Shown: piece after piece, positions 1-10,184 of the stretch | Position numbering within the stretch: position 1 is the first letter of the stretch | Layout: the number at the start of each line of letters is the position of its first letter | Notes under the pieces: model-generated | Database searches by the model: none | The model's input: the letters and a program-made list of their open reading frames with translations, nothing else | What the model was told of the DNA's origin: nothing | Source of the DNA: Elgaria multicarinata webbii | Lineage: Eukaryota > Chordata > Lepidosauria > Squamata > Anguidae | Length of the DNA stretch: 64,000 bases | Direction: 5' to 3' | NCBI RefSeq assembly: GCF_023053635.1 | Contig: NC_086183.1 | Location: forward strand, 35,631,501 to 35,695,500 | Translations under genes and position numbers: made by a program

Positions 1-95
1 GCTGTCAGTGGCTACTGGCCAGGATGGCTATATGCCTGGGCTTCTCAGTGGGACATCTGGCTGGCTGCTGTGGCCACTGAATGCAGAGCTAGAGA
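1..95 (+). repeat. CR1-like LINE remnant (second CR1 family), degraded
   Basis: The wording around 'GGCTACTGGCCAGGATGGCT' matches, with changes, the motif 'GGCTACTAGTCCTGATGGCT' seen in better copies at 10.68, 54.95 and 61.3 kb. It sits in the BBC3 intron that precedes the last coding exon, which is outside the window. Confidence 0.45.
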
Positions 96-167
96 GAGGC
101 CCTCTTGGGTCCCCTCCTTTCGCTCATTGCTCCCAATCCCTTCCCCTGTCTGCCCCAGAAGGCTCAC

Positions 168-1738
168 CCTTTGCTCGTGGTCTTGGTGGAACTGGTCTCC
201 CATGTGGCGAAGGCGGGCGCCGATGGCCTGCTCCAGGCTGGGCGGGCTCCTGGGAAGGAGGTGCCCATTGGACTGCGTTGCCCCCTGCTGCTCCGGCCGC
301 GTCGGGGCCTCCTCGTGATCGCTGCTGTGGGTGGCAGGTTGCACATTCCCTGAAAAGGAAGGAAAGGGAGGTCAAGGCAAAGCAGCCAACAGCCCCTTTC
401 CCAGAGAGGCTGGTGAGGGACGGAGCAGCAAGAGCTGTGGGGGGTGGCGGGGTGGGGGAGCCTGAGAGCTCCGCTTCCTGTATCCTTGGCAACTACAGCC
501 TGTTGCCACTGAAAGGGATCATTTCAGGACACAGACCCTGTCTGTCTGTCTGAGCCGGAGCTGGTCTCTGCACAGGCCCCCTCCCACCTGCAACTCAGCC
601 CACCTCACTCTGTGGGTTCTTCTCCCGCCCCGCCCCGCCGGGTATGTTTCATCCCACACACTGCATGACGGGTGTTATCTTTGGGGCAATGTTAGCCCAG
701 GTGCCCCTTCGCATTCATTACGGTGCTGCTGTGCAGCATTTCGCTGGGGCTGGGCTGCTGGGGGGTGTTCCAGTCTCGCTGTCCTTCCCCGCCCCGTTTG
801 ACTCAGCATGCACAAGCACTGCTGTAGGGGCACGAGGGAGGTGTGTCCCCGCGGCAGAGGTCCGCCCCCCAACGCACACACACGGGGAGCTGCACAATGG
901 GCAGCGGGACGGAGCGCTGCCCGCGGAGCCAGGGAGGGCGGTCAGGGCCCGTGTCCTGTCCCGCCCCGCCACCCAGGCGCTCCTCCGGAGCCTTCGGCAG
1001 AGGCAGGGCGAGTGGGGCGGACGTGAGCGCGCAAGAGGCCAGAGGGGCTTGGACGCCGGGCCTCAACGGACCTGGCCCTCGTGTGCCCAGCGCTCGGGCG
1101 GGCGGGCGGGCGGGCGCGGTGGCCTCGGCAGGAAAAAGGAAGGGTCCGGCTCGCCCGTTGGGCAGCTGCGACCCGTTGGGCTGCGCCCAGGGCCAGCCTG
1201 CCGCTTGCGCTCTGTCGCCCGCCCGCCTCCCGGAGCAGCGGAACCCTTTCCTCGCCGAAAACCAGCGCCGAGACGCCCGGGAAGGACCCGATCCACGGCG
1301 GCGCTGGGGCTGGAGAAGGGCCGTGGGGAGCGCTGCCGGGCTCGAGGCTGCCTGAGGAGAAGTCGCGCCTTCCGCGGCGTTTCTTTTACGCCTCCTCCCA
1401 GTTGGAGGGAAGGGCGCTCTGCCCATGGTCAGAGACGCTGGGAGACTCCTCACTTCCCGAGAGCGCGGAGACCAGGGCGACCCCGCAGCATGCAGGCCAC
1501 CCCCACGCGGAGCGCCAGGACCGGAACGCCACTCACCGCGCGCGCCGCTGGAGCGGCTCCTGGGGGGCTCCTGCCCCCGCCCGCAGCGATAGATGCAGTT
1601 CAGCCCGGGCGGCCAGGCGAGCGGGGGACGGCAGACGGGGGGCGGCAGGGCCACCGTCCCCCCCATAGGGCAGGCTGGGCTCCCGGGCACAGCTGCTGTC
1701 GGCTCGGCGCGGCTCCGCTCCTGCAGTGGTCTGGCCAT
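168..1738 (-). CDS. BBC3: BBC3 (PUMA), BH3-only pro-apoptotic protein, partial: 128 codons in window
   Basis: The product is a BH3-only protein that binds and neutralises anti-apoptotic BCL2 proteins at the mitochondrion after p53 activation. Coding exons are 1738-1537 (ATG at 1738; donor GTGAGT) and 349-168 (acceptor TTTTCAG; donor GTGAGC). They join in frame with a split Gly codon. The N-terminus MARPLQERSRAEP resembles human MARARQEGSSPEP. The BH3 core at residues 110-121 is IGARLRHMGDQF (human IGAQLRRMADDL), with I110, L114, M117, the invariant D119 and F121 in the heptad positions. The second exon ends in phase 0 after E-Q-R. The last exon, which in human carries the C-terminal membrane-targeting tail, is not in 1-167 and must lie to the left. 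The 5'UTR continues to an acceptor at 1753/1754 and then to a noncoding exon whose donor is at 2108. BBC3 upstream of and divergent from CCDC9 matches human synteny. Confidence 0.88.
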
Positions 1739-2307
1739 GGCGCTCGGCGGGATCTACCGGGCGAGGAGGCAGGCGGTCAAGGCGCCGCACGGCGCAGCCT
1801 GCCCGGCGCGCCCGCGGCCCGAACGAGGGAGGGGCGGCCGATCGGGGAGGAGGGCGGGCGGACGGGCGCCGTGTTTGTAAACAAACCTAGCAGTGCCGGC
1901 CGCGCCGCGCCTGGAGGGGCGCCCCGCCCCGATCCAAGCCCTCCTCCTCCTCCACCCACCCGGATCCAAGTCCTCCACCACCACCACCCGCCTAGATCCA
2001 AACCCCCCTCCTCTCACCCCGGCTGCGCTGCAGCCACGTGCGCCCGGCCGCCCCCTACGTTCCCCCCCCCGACTCGGTCTCCCTAATCGGACCCGCCGCC
2101 GCACTTACTGCAGCTGCATGAACCCTCCCGGGGCGGTTCGGGGGTCGCTGGGCAGCGCGGTGGCTCCGACGGGGCGGACGGGACGGCGCGGCGCGAGCGG
2201 GCGAGCGAGCTGGAGCGGCGGTGGCACTGAACTCGCGGCGAGCCAAGCAGGCAGGCAGGCGCGCGCGGACCAGGCAGCTGCCGAGCCCCGGCAGGCCCCG
2301 CCCTCCC

Positions 2308-2315
2308 TGACGTCA
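2308..2315. promoter_or_regulatory. Consensus CRE/ATF site TGACGTCA in BBC3 promoter
   Basis: A perfect palindromic 8-mer lies in the BBC3 promoter just upstream of the predicted first exon, followed by a GC box (CCCCGCCCCC, 2321-2330). CREB/ATF or CHOP-type stress input is plausible but not shown. Confidence 0.5.
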
Positions 2316-2335
2316 CCCGGCCCCGCCCCCTCCGC

Positions 2336-2355
2336 AGGCAAGTTCGGGCTTGTGC
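2336..2355. promoter_or_regulatory. p53 response element in BBC3 promoter
   Basis: Two abutting half-sites with no spacer, AGGCAAGTTC and GGGCTTGTGC, fit RRRCWWGYYY at 19 of 20 positions. The only mismatch is G at the ninth base of the second half. It lies about 230 bp upstream of the first-exon donor. Human PUMA has a p53 site with CAAG and CTTG cores in the same promoter position. Confidence 0.75.
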
Positions 2356-2807
2356 AGGGCCGGGGATCCCCCCGCGGGAGGGGCGGCCTGGCCTGGCCCC
2401 GCCCCTGCCGCCCTCCCTCCCGCCGCAGCCCCCGACGGCGCTCGGCCCCGCATTCCCCCGGGCTGCGGCGCTTCCTGGCCGTGCGGGGCGCGCCAACCGC
2501 CTCCCTCCGCTGGTCTCGCAGGCCCCCCGTGGGTGTGTCGTTGGCGCGCTTGCAGCAGCCGGAGGGGCGCAGCGAAATACAAAACAGATAGAACGGGAAA
2601 CATTCCGAACCATGAAACCAAAGGAGCGTCCTGCGAACCCTTTCGGCTACAGCAGAGACGCCCTGGGAGGCTCCAGTGAAAACATGGCAGGCAGCATGTC
2701 CGCGGGGCCTGCTGAGGAGCCACCAATGCGCGGGCCCTGCTCCCTCTTGCCCCTTCTCCCTTCCCAGCCACGCAGGGCCGGCAGGTTGGGTCCGAGGAGA
2801 CCCATAT

Positions 2808-2925
2808 CCAGCTGGACAACCCTCTGTCAGGGATGCTTTAGGGTGGATTCCTGCATTGAGCAGGGGGTTAGACTCGATGGCCTTGTAGGCCTCTTTCAAC
2901 TCTGCTATTCTATGATTCTATGAAC
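2808..2925 (+). mobile_element. CR1 LINE 3' end fragment
   Basis: The 3' terminal stretch of the CR1 family ends in the diagnostic 8-mer repeat ATTCTATG. It shares 'GGGATGCTTTAGGGTGGATT' with the copies at 15.29 and 30.27 kb. Confidence 0.85.
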
Positions 2926-2985
2926 CCCCGCGGTGAGCGGCTGCCAGTCTGGGGGGCGGGGGAACATGTGGCTTGCCAGGTGGTT

Positions 2986-3078
2986 GGAGCACAACTCCCC
3001 TCTGCCTCAACCAGCAGGGCCAGTGGTCAGGGATGGTGGCACCTGGCGTCCAGCAACATCTGGAGGGCCACAGTTCCC
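2986..3078. mobile_element. Palindromic MITE-like element
   Basis: The left part has ACAACTCCC. The right part, CAGCAACATCTGGAGGGCCA, matches the end of the common amniote hairpin repeat whose two halves read 'ACAACTCCCATC' in both directions. Related copies are at 11.93 and 55.96 kb. Confidence 0.5.
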
Positions 3079-3414
3079 ATCCCCCCCTCCACCCCTGGCA
3101 GATGCTTGCTGGGCCCATTGTCTGTCTGGCAGCAAAGGGAGAGCGAGCGTGTAGCAGATTTGCCACCCACCGCAATGCACCTCTTCCTCCCCTCCCCCAC
3201 CCCACTTTCTCCCCCATGCTGATGTGGTCACTGTGCTCTTCTCCCTGCCCCCCAACCTCTACCCCCAATAAACTGAGGAGGCAGGAAGGGAGGCAAGGGG
3301 TGATAGGTTGGGCACTGCAAAGCGCTGGCCAAGACTGCCTGAGAGGGCCAGGGGGAATTCTGGCGACATGAAGGTGAGGGCAGCTGGACCCACTCTCTCT
3401 CTCTCTTTAAAAGG
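3079..3414. other. Intergenic DNA, no gene seen
   Basis: Unique-looking GC-rich sequence with a short (CT)n run near 3,397-3,408. I see no splice-bounded coding segment. Confidence 0.5.
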
Positions 3415-3800
3415 ATGCTGTGGAGGCCCTGTGTCAGCCCCGGGATGCGACGCCAGGTGATCCCGCCAGGTGCTGATGACCAGCCTCTGGCAGGGGTCTG
3501 TGGCTGCAATGGTGCCACTTACTCAGTGTTTTGAGCAGGCTCATATGATGGGGAGCAATTCCTGAGCCCCAGGCCATGGAGGGCTTCAATAGCCAGAGCC
3601 AGCACCTCTGAGCCCAGAAGGAGATGGGAAGGCCACGCTGCTGGAACAGAATGGAGCTACGCCCCATCTGGCAGAAGGAGGTCTGGCTGCATCGTTCTGA
3701 ACCAATGGACATTTCTTGGCTGTCTTCAAGGGCAGCCCTTTGTAGAGGGCATTATAGTAACCCAGCCTGGAAGTGACTCGGGATGAACTACTGAGGCCAG
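3415..3800. repeat. Interspersed repeat, unclassified
   Basis: Phrases such as 'CCATGGAGGGCTTCAATAGC', 'CTTCAAGGGCAGCCCTTTGT' and 'CATTATAGTAACCCAGCCTG' recur as one unit in squamate dispersed repeats, as I remember them. This is a degraded copy, and its class is not decidable by eye. Confidence 0.45.
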
Positions 3801-4714
3801 GTCTGTTTTCTTTTGGAAAGAGCACAGCTGGCAAGCTAGATGGCACTGGTAAAAGGCACTCCTGGCCCTGCAGCCTCCTGTGCAGCCATAAGAAGCTGTG
3901 GGGCTGTTGCTTCCAGGAAGGGCTGCCTGCAACCCCGTGGACAACAGGCTGAGCACTTCTTGCAAGATTGCCTGAGTTCTGCCTGCAAATGGCGGCCTCT
4001 GCTCACAGGGGCAAGAGGAGCAGACAGCCCCCAACCACCTGCCTCAGAGCCCTTCCTTCAGCATCAGCCCCCCAGGACAGGGCTGGGGCTGGAGCTTGGC
4101 AAAGCCTCCAGACAGCCCCAAGACCCCGTCCACCAAGATGGAATGGAATGGGGGGGCAGAGAGAGGAGAGGAGGCTGCCTTTGTTGAGGCAGGCTGGTGG
4201 GGGATTTCCAGCACTCTGAGCCTTTGTGGGCCTTTGTGGGCGTTGTTCTGGTGCTGGGCCTCTTCCCCATCGAAGGGCCTCAGCGCCAGGTCAGTGGGTC
4301 ATCCCCTCAGCTGAGGAGGGGGAGGAGGGGAGGGGGAGGAGGCTGTTCTCTCCCTCAACCTTCTCCGGGGGGGGGGCATGGGCAGGTACTTTGCTTGGCA
4401 GCTCTGTGCAGGGGCCACCTGCTTGGGAGGGCCCCAGAGAAGCCTGAGGGCTAGCTGTTCTTGGCCCAGTGGCATTTGCCTGAAGACTAATGCCTAAACA
4501 CATCTGTGGCTCTTCTTGGCACACTGTATGTGCAGGAGGCGGAGTGCTTATATCAGCTGCCAGCGATGCCCCCCTGCCTGGCTGGCTGCTCCAGCTACTG
4601 AAATGGGCCCTGCCTGCTGGAGGAGGAGAATGCAAGCGGGGCAGGGGCAGGGGCAAGGGGAGCGGAACACACCCACACCCACACCCGCCGTTGATAGGGA
4701 GCCTACGGAAGTGC

Positions 4715-4885
4715 AGAAGTACAATGGCTCCTGCTCTCATTTGTGTCCCTTGTAAGCTTCACCTCTTCCTCCGCTCCTGCCCCTCCTTTCCCCACTGTAA
4801 GCTGCTCAGGGCAGGAGCGCTTTCTGATATATTGCCGAGCACACATGGAGATCTCTATTTACAGCTCAATGAAGAAAGTGCTATT
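4715..4885 (+). mobile_element. L2-like LINE 3' end remnant
   Basis: 'CCACTGTAAGCTGCTCAGGG', then 'GCCGAGCACACATGGAGATC' and 'TCTATTTACAGC', follows the typical L2 3' tail layout (gTAAGCTccTcagGGCAGG ... GCaCacag). It is old and degraded. Confidence 0.5.
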
Positions 4886-5950
4886 GAGCATGTGAAGAGC
4901 GCCCTTACCAAACCCCTGAATCACTCGCAGGAGAGAATGGGGCTTGGATGCCTGCAAGGAAATTGCCCCGAACAGGGAGCGGTGTGGAGTCGGCCGCTCG
5001 TCTCCTTGTGCAGCCTGCAGCCCAGATGCCAAACCGGGGGTGGGGGGGAGAGAGGTATGCAGCCTGTGTGACTGCCCCTGCCCAACACCAGGCCACCCGC
5101 TGCCCCCCCTTGCCCAGTGCCTTTCTGCGCTGCTGCTTGCCTGCCCGCTCGCCCGCCCGCCCCCCCCGTGCCCTCCGGTGGATGGAGGCATCTCGCCGCG
5201 TGGCTGGCTGAGCAGAAGCGCCGTGGAGCCAACGAGCGCTCCGTCGCCGGGACGGGCAGGCCGGCTGTGGCCAATAGCAGCAAGAGGCGGAGGGGCTGTG
5301 GGAGCGCCTCCGCCGCTGTCTCTATTGCAGCCCTCCATCCTTCCTCCCTCCCCCCCTGCACTGACATCACTGGCTGTTTATTCTTCCTTGGCAGAAAGGG
5401 GGAGGGCTGGGCTGGGCTGGGCTGGCACATGCGCCTGGCCGGGCATGAGTAACGCTTTGCTGGGGCTGCTGCGGCGCAAGGCGAATTTGCCCAGTGACAA
5501 CCACTCAGCACATGCCCGCCTTGCGGTGATGTCATCCTCGGGAGCTGGAGGGTGGGCAGGCGCAAAGGAGGGCAGCCCGGGTGAGTGGTCAGCCTGGATG
5601 GGGCGCAGAGGCCCCGGCGTGGGCTCAGGATCCCACCGGGCCAGGATGCCATCCCGGAGCAGGGCACCCCTCCCCCTAAGGGCTGTTCTGCGCTGGCAGA
5701 CAGCCACTGCCCTGAAATCTGGGACCTGCCAGGCTGGTGTGGAGAAGCTGCAGTCTGAGTCCACAGCAACCAGACCATGCCCACGGCTTTCCATCTCCCG
5801 AAAGGCGCAGTGCTTGTGCATGAGCTCAGTTCACTTACTCAGCCTCGCAGACATGGAGTGCAAAGCCTGGGAACACCCAAAGAACTCACTGGGTGGGTCA
5901 GGCCGAGGTGCCCACCGCCAAAGCTCTGGGGAGACCAAGGCCAGGCACAA
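4886..5950. other. GC-rich intergenic DNA, no gene seen
   Basis: This has CpG-enriched patches around 5,140-5,330. Long open frames exist on both strands but they are GC-driven, with no recognisable protein and no consistent splice sites. I found no BBC3 or CCDC9 exon here. Confidence 0.5.
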
Positions 5951-5954
5951 TTGC

Positions 5955-6250
5955 TTTTAGGCCACCTTTGAGGGTGGAACCCTCTCATGGGGGCCTACGG
6001 GATAAAAAGACATACAAAAGTGTACAAATCACCCATACGTAAATATACAATAAAGCACTATTAAAACAGGTTGCATTAATAAAACCTGCAGCCCACAGAT
6101 TACGGGAAGGCCAGTGGAAATCAGTGGCCTTTGGGGCCTTCCTGGAGAGTGGCCAGGGAGGGGCCTGTCGAACCCCTGATGGTCACACAGGAACCAATAG
6201 GGGGCCCTTCCCTGTTCCATTCCGTGGTGTAAGTCATCTAATGGGGGTGA
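5955..6250 (-). repeat. LINE/SINE tail-type interspersed repeat, reverse orientation
   Basis: The AT-rich stretch 'ACAAATCACCC...AATAAAGCAC...ATTAAAACAGG' is followed by a GC-rich body. It looks like the reversed 3' part of the repeat family better preserved at 38.99-39.36 kb. Confidence 0.35.
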
Positions 6251-6404
6251 TCAAGGCTGTTTCCATCCCAAAGCCAGGCCTGAACCTGGACTGGAATGCA
6301 CCGAAATCATCAGCATCATCCCAAACAACCTGGAACTGAGAAGCCACCACAGACTCCAGTACCTTGCTTAAAAATGGTAGATTTTATATCAGGCAACAGT
6401 TAAA

Positions 6405-6775
6405 AAACTAAGAAGAGCCTTGATGCTAGATCAGGCAAAGGGACCATCCAGCCCAGCACTCTATTCACACAGTGGCTGCCCAGCTGCCCATGGAAAACCC
6501 ACAAGCAGGACATGAGCAGGGTCGCACTTTCCCACCCATGTTCCCCAGCAACCGGCATGTGTAGGCTTATTGCCTCTGATACCGGAGGTAGCACACAGGC
6601 ATCAGGGTAGTAGCCATTGATAGCCTGCTCCAGGAATCTGTCCAATCCCCCTTTAAAGCAGTCCAAATTGATGGCCATCACTACATCTTGTGGTAGTGAA
6701 TCCTATAGCTTCATCTGCGCGGTGTGAAGAAATCCTTCCTTTTATCTGTCCTGAATCTCCCACCAGCCAGCTCAA
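6405..6775 (-). mobile_element. CR1-like LINE 3' fragment (second family), minus strand
   Basis: The reverse complement reads through 'TTTAAAGGGGGATTGGACAG', 'GGCTATCAATGGCTACT' and on to 'GGTCCCTTTGCCTGATC'. It is the same family as at 10.19-10.93 kb. It ends next to a CG/CA dinucleotide run at 6,776-6,802. Confidence 0.75.
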
Positions 6776-6949
6776 TGCGCGCGCGCGCGCGCACACACAC
6801 GCACACCGAGGTCCAGATACCCAGCCCAGCACGGGCTGGTTTCACAAGCCAGGTGGGGAAGGGTCCAGAGAGCAACTGAAGCAACAGCCCTCCCCTCCCC
6901 ACTCCGGCCTGTTGCTTGTTTGTCCCACCGGGCCCTCTTCGGCCCTCGG

Positions 6950-7780
6950 GAGTTTCAGTTAGCGAGGAGCTGGGCAGACTTTGCACTGCTCTCTTCCCTC
7001 GGACAACAACCCTGTTCGGTAGGACACTGTGACGCTCGCACAGGCTGAAGAAGGTCACGCGCGCTCTCCCGGGACCAGCGGCCCCGTTCACCTCTCCCGG
7101 GCTCCTTGTCCGAGCCCGCTCCTCCAGGCCGGCAGGGGCCCCCGGGCAGCGGAGAGGCAGCCGGCCAGCGTGGGCAGGAGGTCGGCCCAAGAGCCGCTTG
7201 CACGAGCCGCCGCCTCGGCCACCTTCAGCAGCCCCTGTCGCCTTGATCACCCCCCTGGCCGTCTCTCGGCCTCAGTCCTCCGTCAGGGAAATGGCGAGCG
7301 AGAACAGTACCAGCTCCCCTACCCCCACCGCCAACCTCTTGGCCTCCGTGGGGAAGGGGCGCAGAGATCCCGCAAGGCCGCAGGAGCCACGCGATCGAGG
7401 GCGGGGGATGGACAGAGCGCCTCGCCTCTCGCCCCCTCGGCGCGGCTTTGACAGCACGGCCGGCGGAGCGCGGCGAAGGCCAGCCGCTGCGCTGCGCTTG
7501 GTTGCCTGGATCCTCCGCTGCGCTGCCCTGCGCTGCGCTGCGCTTCCCTCCCCGCGGTGCGCATGGAGCGCTCCCATTGGCTCCGGGGGGCGGCGCGTAG
7601 CCACTCAGCGGCCGGCAGGCGCCTGTTTCCAGAGGAACGCGGCAGCCACGCTGGCCAAAGCCACGGCAACACGGCGGGCGGAGGGAGGCCGCGCTGGCCA
7701 CGGCCACAGACCGGCGCGCCACGCGAGGCGCGGCCCTCTGAGCCGGCCCGCCTTGTCAGAGGCAAGGCAAGAAGCGCTGC
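6950..7780. promoter_or_regulatory. Orphan CpG-rich block
   Basis: CpG density and GC boxes here equal those of the BBC3, CCDC9 and DHX34 promoters. It contains a GCTGCGCTGC-type tandem tract at about 7,480-7,550. I recognise no exon. It could be a distal promoter or enhancer, the start of a noncoding transcript, or a far 5' exon. Confidence 0.4.
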
Positions 7781-8224
7781 AGGAGGAGGAGGAGTGGCTG
7801 GCTGGCTGGCAGGCAGGCACAGTCTTGGTGGTCCAGGGCACAAGCGTAGCTGCCTGGGCCTGCCTCAGTTTCCTTCCTTGGAAGCAGCTTCCCGGGGATG
7901 GGAGGAGGAAGAAAGGAGGTGGCAGCACAGGCAAAGCGGGGCTGTAGAATCTTCCTGCTGTCTGTTCCGCAGGGCAGCTGACTTGTTCCATTTCACAGTG
8001 GTGAACAAATGCAGAGAAGTTGGAACTTTCCCAGGCAAACAGGTGAGTTTCTAGCCCAACAGGGACTGGAGGCCAGGGTTCCTTGGGGGGGGGCACGTTC
8101 TGCCCTCTGCACCACAGTGCCTCCCACACCAGTGTTTCACAGAAGTGGCTGTGGAACCTGTTTGGCAGGAAGGAGGCAGTGGGAGTTGGGGTGGCAGCCA
8201 AACAGATGCCCAGCAAGGCCACCT

Positions 8225-8720
8225 GTGGAAATGTCCAGAGAGCTACATGGCCTATGGGGTGCAGCTGAGCAAAATGCAGCAATCAGATTGATAGTGGAGG
8301 CCATTGCACTGGCTGCCTGTATGCTTCTGAGCCCAATTCAGTGCTGATCTTGACCATAAGGCCTCACACAGCTCAGGACCAACCAACTTCATGGGGCGCC
8401 TCTTCTGGTATGGCCTTGGCAAACAAGAAGCATTGCACAAGTGTTGCTAATAAATAAGCTGCCCGGACCCTGCAGTTGAAGCCTGAGTGCCTCCTCCTCC
8501 AAGGGAGCTTCAGGGGATGCCAGCAAGAGAGTGTCACCCCAACTGCGGAATGCTCTCCCAATGAGGTCCATCTGGCGCTAACATTGTCTCCTTTTCGGCA
8601 CTGGATTAGGACTTTCGTCTTCTCCTAGGCATTCACAGCTTACATTGGGACTTCTTAGGGATTTTTATGATCAGATCCAGGTAGTTTTATTGGTAATTGT
8701 ATTTAACTATTTTTAATCGC
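8225..8720 (+). mobile_element. L2-like LINE ORF2 3' remnant
   Basis: The wording 'CTGCGGAATGCTCTCCCAAT', followed by a Phe/Arg-rich segment and a T-rich tail ('TTTTATTGGTAATTGTATTT'), follows the L2-clade C-terminal reverse-transcriptase end (..W-N-A/S-L-P..) and 3' tail. It is heavily decayed. Confidence 0.5.
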
Positions 8721-10150
8721 TGCCCACCCTTTGTATGGGGTGGGTTGAAACAGGAAATTTCAGCTGTCCCCCAGGCCTGACCCAAGGCAGGAGTTCTGAG
8801 AGGGCATGGGGGGGGGACACTTCCAGAGAGGGAGGGGCTTCAAGCAGAGGCTGGGCTGCTGTCACTTGCTCTGGATTTCATGCATGGGTTTCATGCAAGT
8901 GGCCCACAAGCTCCCACCAGCTCTGGGATTCGGCAGGATCCACCCCTGAGCCAGAGGCCCAAGGACTGGGCAGGTTCTGGTCCAAAGGACCCATCCTGCC
9001 CCGGGGACTGCCCTGCCCATGTCTTTGGGCAGCCTGGGCCCAAGTTCCTGCATGGCACTTCTCGCCAGCATGCTCTGGGTCAGGGGCTGTGTGCCTACAG
9101 ACAGCCACTTGTGCACCCAGCCTGGAGAAGCAGGCAGACTGCTCTGACCCTGCAGCCACAGGTGAGGGGTGGAGTGTGGCTTCAAAAGAGCCCAGTCCTG
9201 TCCTTCTGGGCTGCCTGGAGCCCAGGGGACCCTGCGGATGCAGCACCTCCAAGGGTTCGTGGTGGGCTGGGACCCTCACTCTGAACTCTGTGTGCGGGTG
9301 GAAGATGGTGTGGACTGTATGATGGCATGGCCTCCTTTGGTCTCACCCCATAGATGGGCACAGTGCAGCAGACTGCAGTTTGAGGCTGGGGCAGTGGGGG
9401 TGGGGGGACCCAAGGGATTATGATCCCTTCAGGTGGCCAGAGGGAAATTCCCTGATCTCAGCCAGGGGATTCCCCTTCTCCCGGCCTGCAGCCAGCTTGT
9501 CTCCTGCTTTCCCTACTCAGCAGATGGACAGCACCCGCAAAGAGCCAAAAGTGAAGTTTTCTTCTCCTAGAAGCAAATAAATAAATAAAAGCTCCAGAAA
9601 AACACTTTCCATGTGTGTGAGAGCGAGCGAGAGCAGGAGCCCCCACCCCAAACTCGCTCTTTTGCCTTCGCCCCCATTGCAGCAACAGCAGAAGCCGCGG
9701 CAGTGTTTGGGTCCAGCCCCTCCAACCATCTCTTCCACTCCAGCAGCCTCAGCCAATCCGGGCTCGCCATCCCAGCAGGAAAAGCAACTGCCATGGAAAC
9801 AGAGCATCACTGACTCACGGTGCAGGCAACCAGCAACGCCTCCTCCTCCTCCTCCTCCTCCTTTGCACCAAGCAAGTGCCCAGAAGGCTGGCGGGGGCAC
9901 GTCTGGGGCATTCGGTCCCTGGCAGCTGCACCAGCCGGAGGAGGAAGGACCAACATGTGACACTCCGCCAGAGCCTGCAAAATATGTCAGGGGGCTCAGC
10001 AACAAGCACAAGGACCTCAGCTTGGTGGGTGCTGGGACAGCAGCCAGCCAGGAACCACCCCCTAGATCGCCGCTGTGTAGACTGGGCTAGCAACGGGCAC
10101 CCTGCTCCAGCCCAGAGCTCTTGCATCATCATCATCATCATTACACTTCC
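8721..10150. other. Intergenic DNA, no gene seen; CCT and CAT microsatellites
   Basis: It holds a (CCT)n run at 9,838-9,862 and a (CAT)n run at about 10,124-10,142. An X-box-like GCCATGGAAAC occurs at 9,790-9,800. No supported exon. Confidence 0.5.
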
Positions 10151-10184
10151 CATCATGCATGGCTGGGGCTGGGCATTGAAAACC

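Larger units (their letters stand above)
840..2580 (-). promoter_or_regulatory. BBC3: BBC3 CpG island with noncoding first exon
   Basis: This is dense in CpG and GC boxes. Read on the minus strand, GTAAGT at 2108-2103 is a good donor for a noncoding first exon ending at 2109. The matching acceptor CCCGGTAG lies at 1754, 15 nt before the start codon. No TATA box is evident, so the start site is probably dispersed around 2,150-2,300 (inference). Intron 1 contains an E-box CACGTG at 2035-2040. Confidence 0.7.

Noticed and set aside
803-1738. Reading the whole 311-codon minus frame as one BBC3 exon
   Set aside because: A strong donor GTGAGT at 1536 and an in-frame acceptor before the BH3 exon give a better gene model.
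9838-10142. Pro-, Ser- and His-rich frames
   Set aside because: They are translations of CCT and CAT microsatellites.
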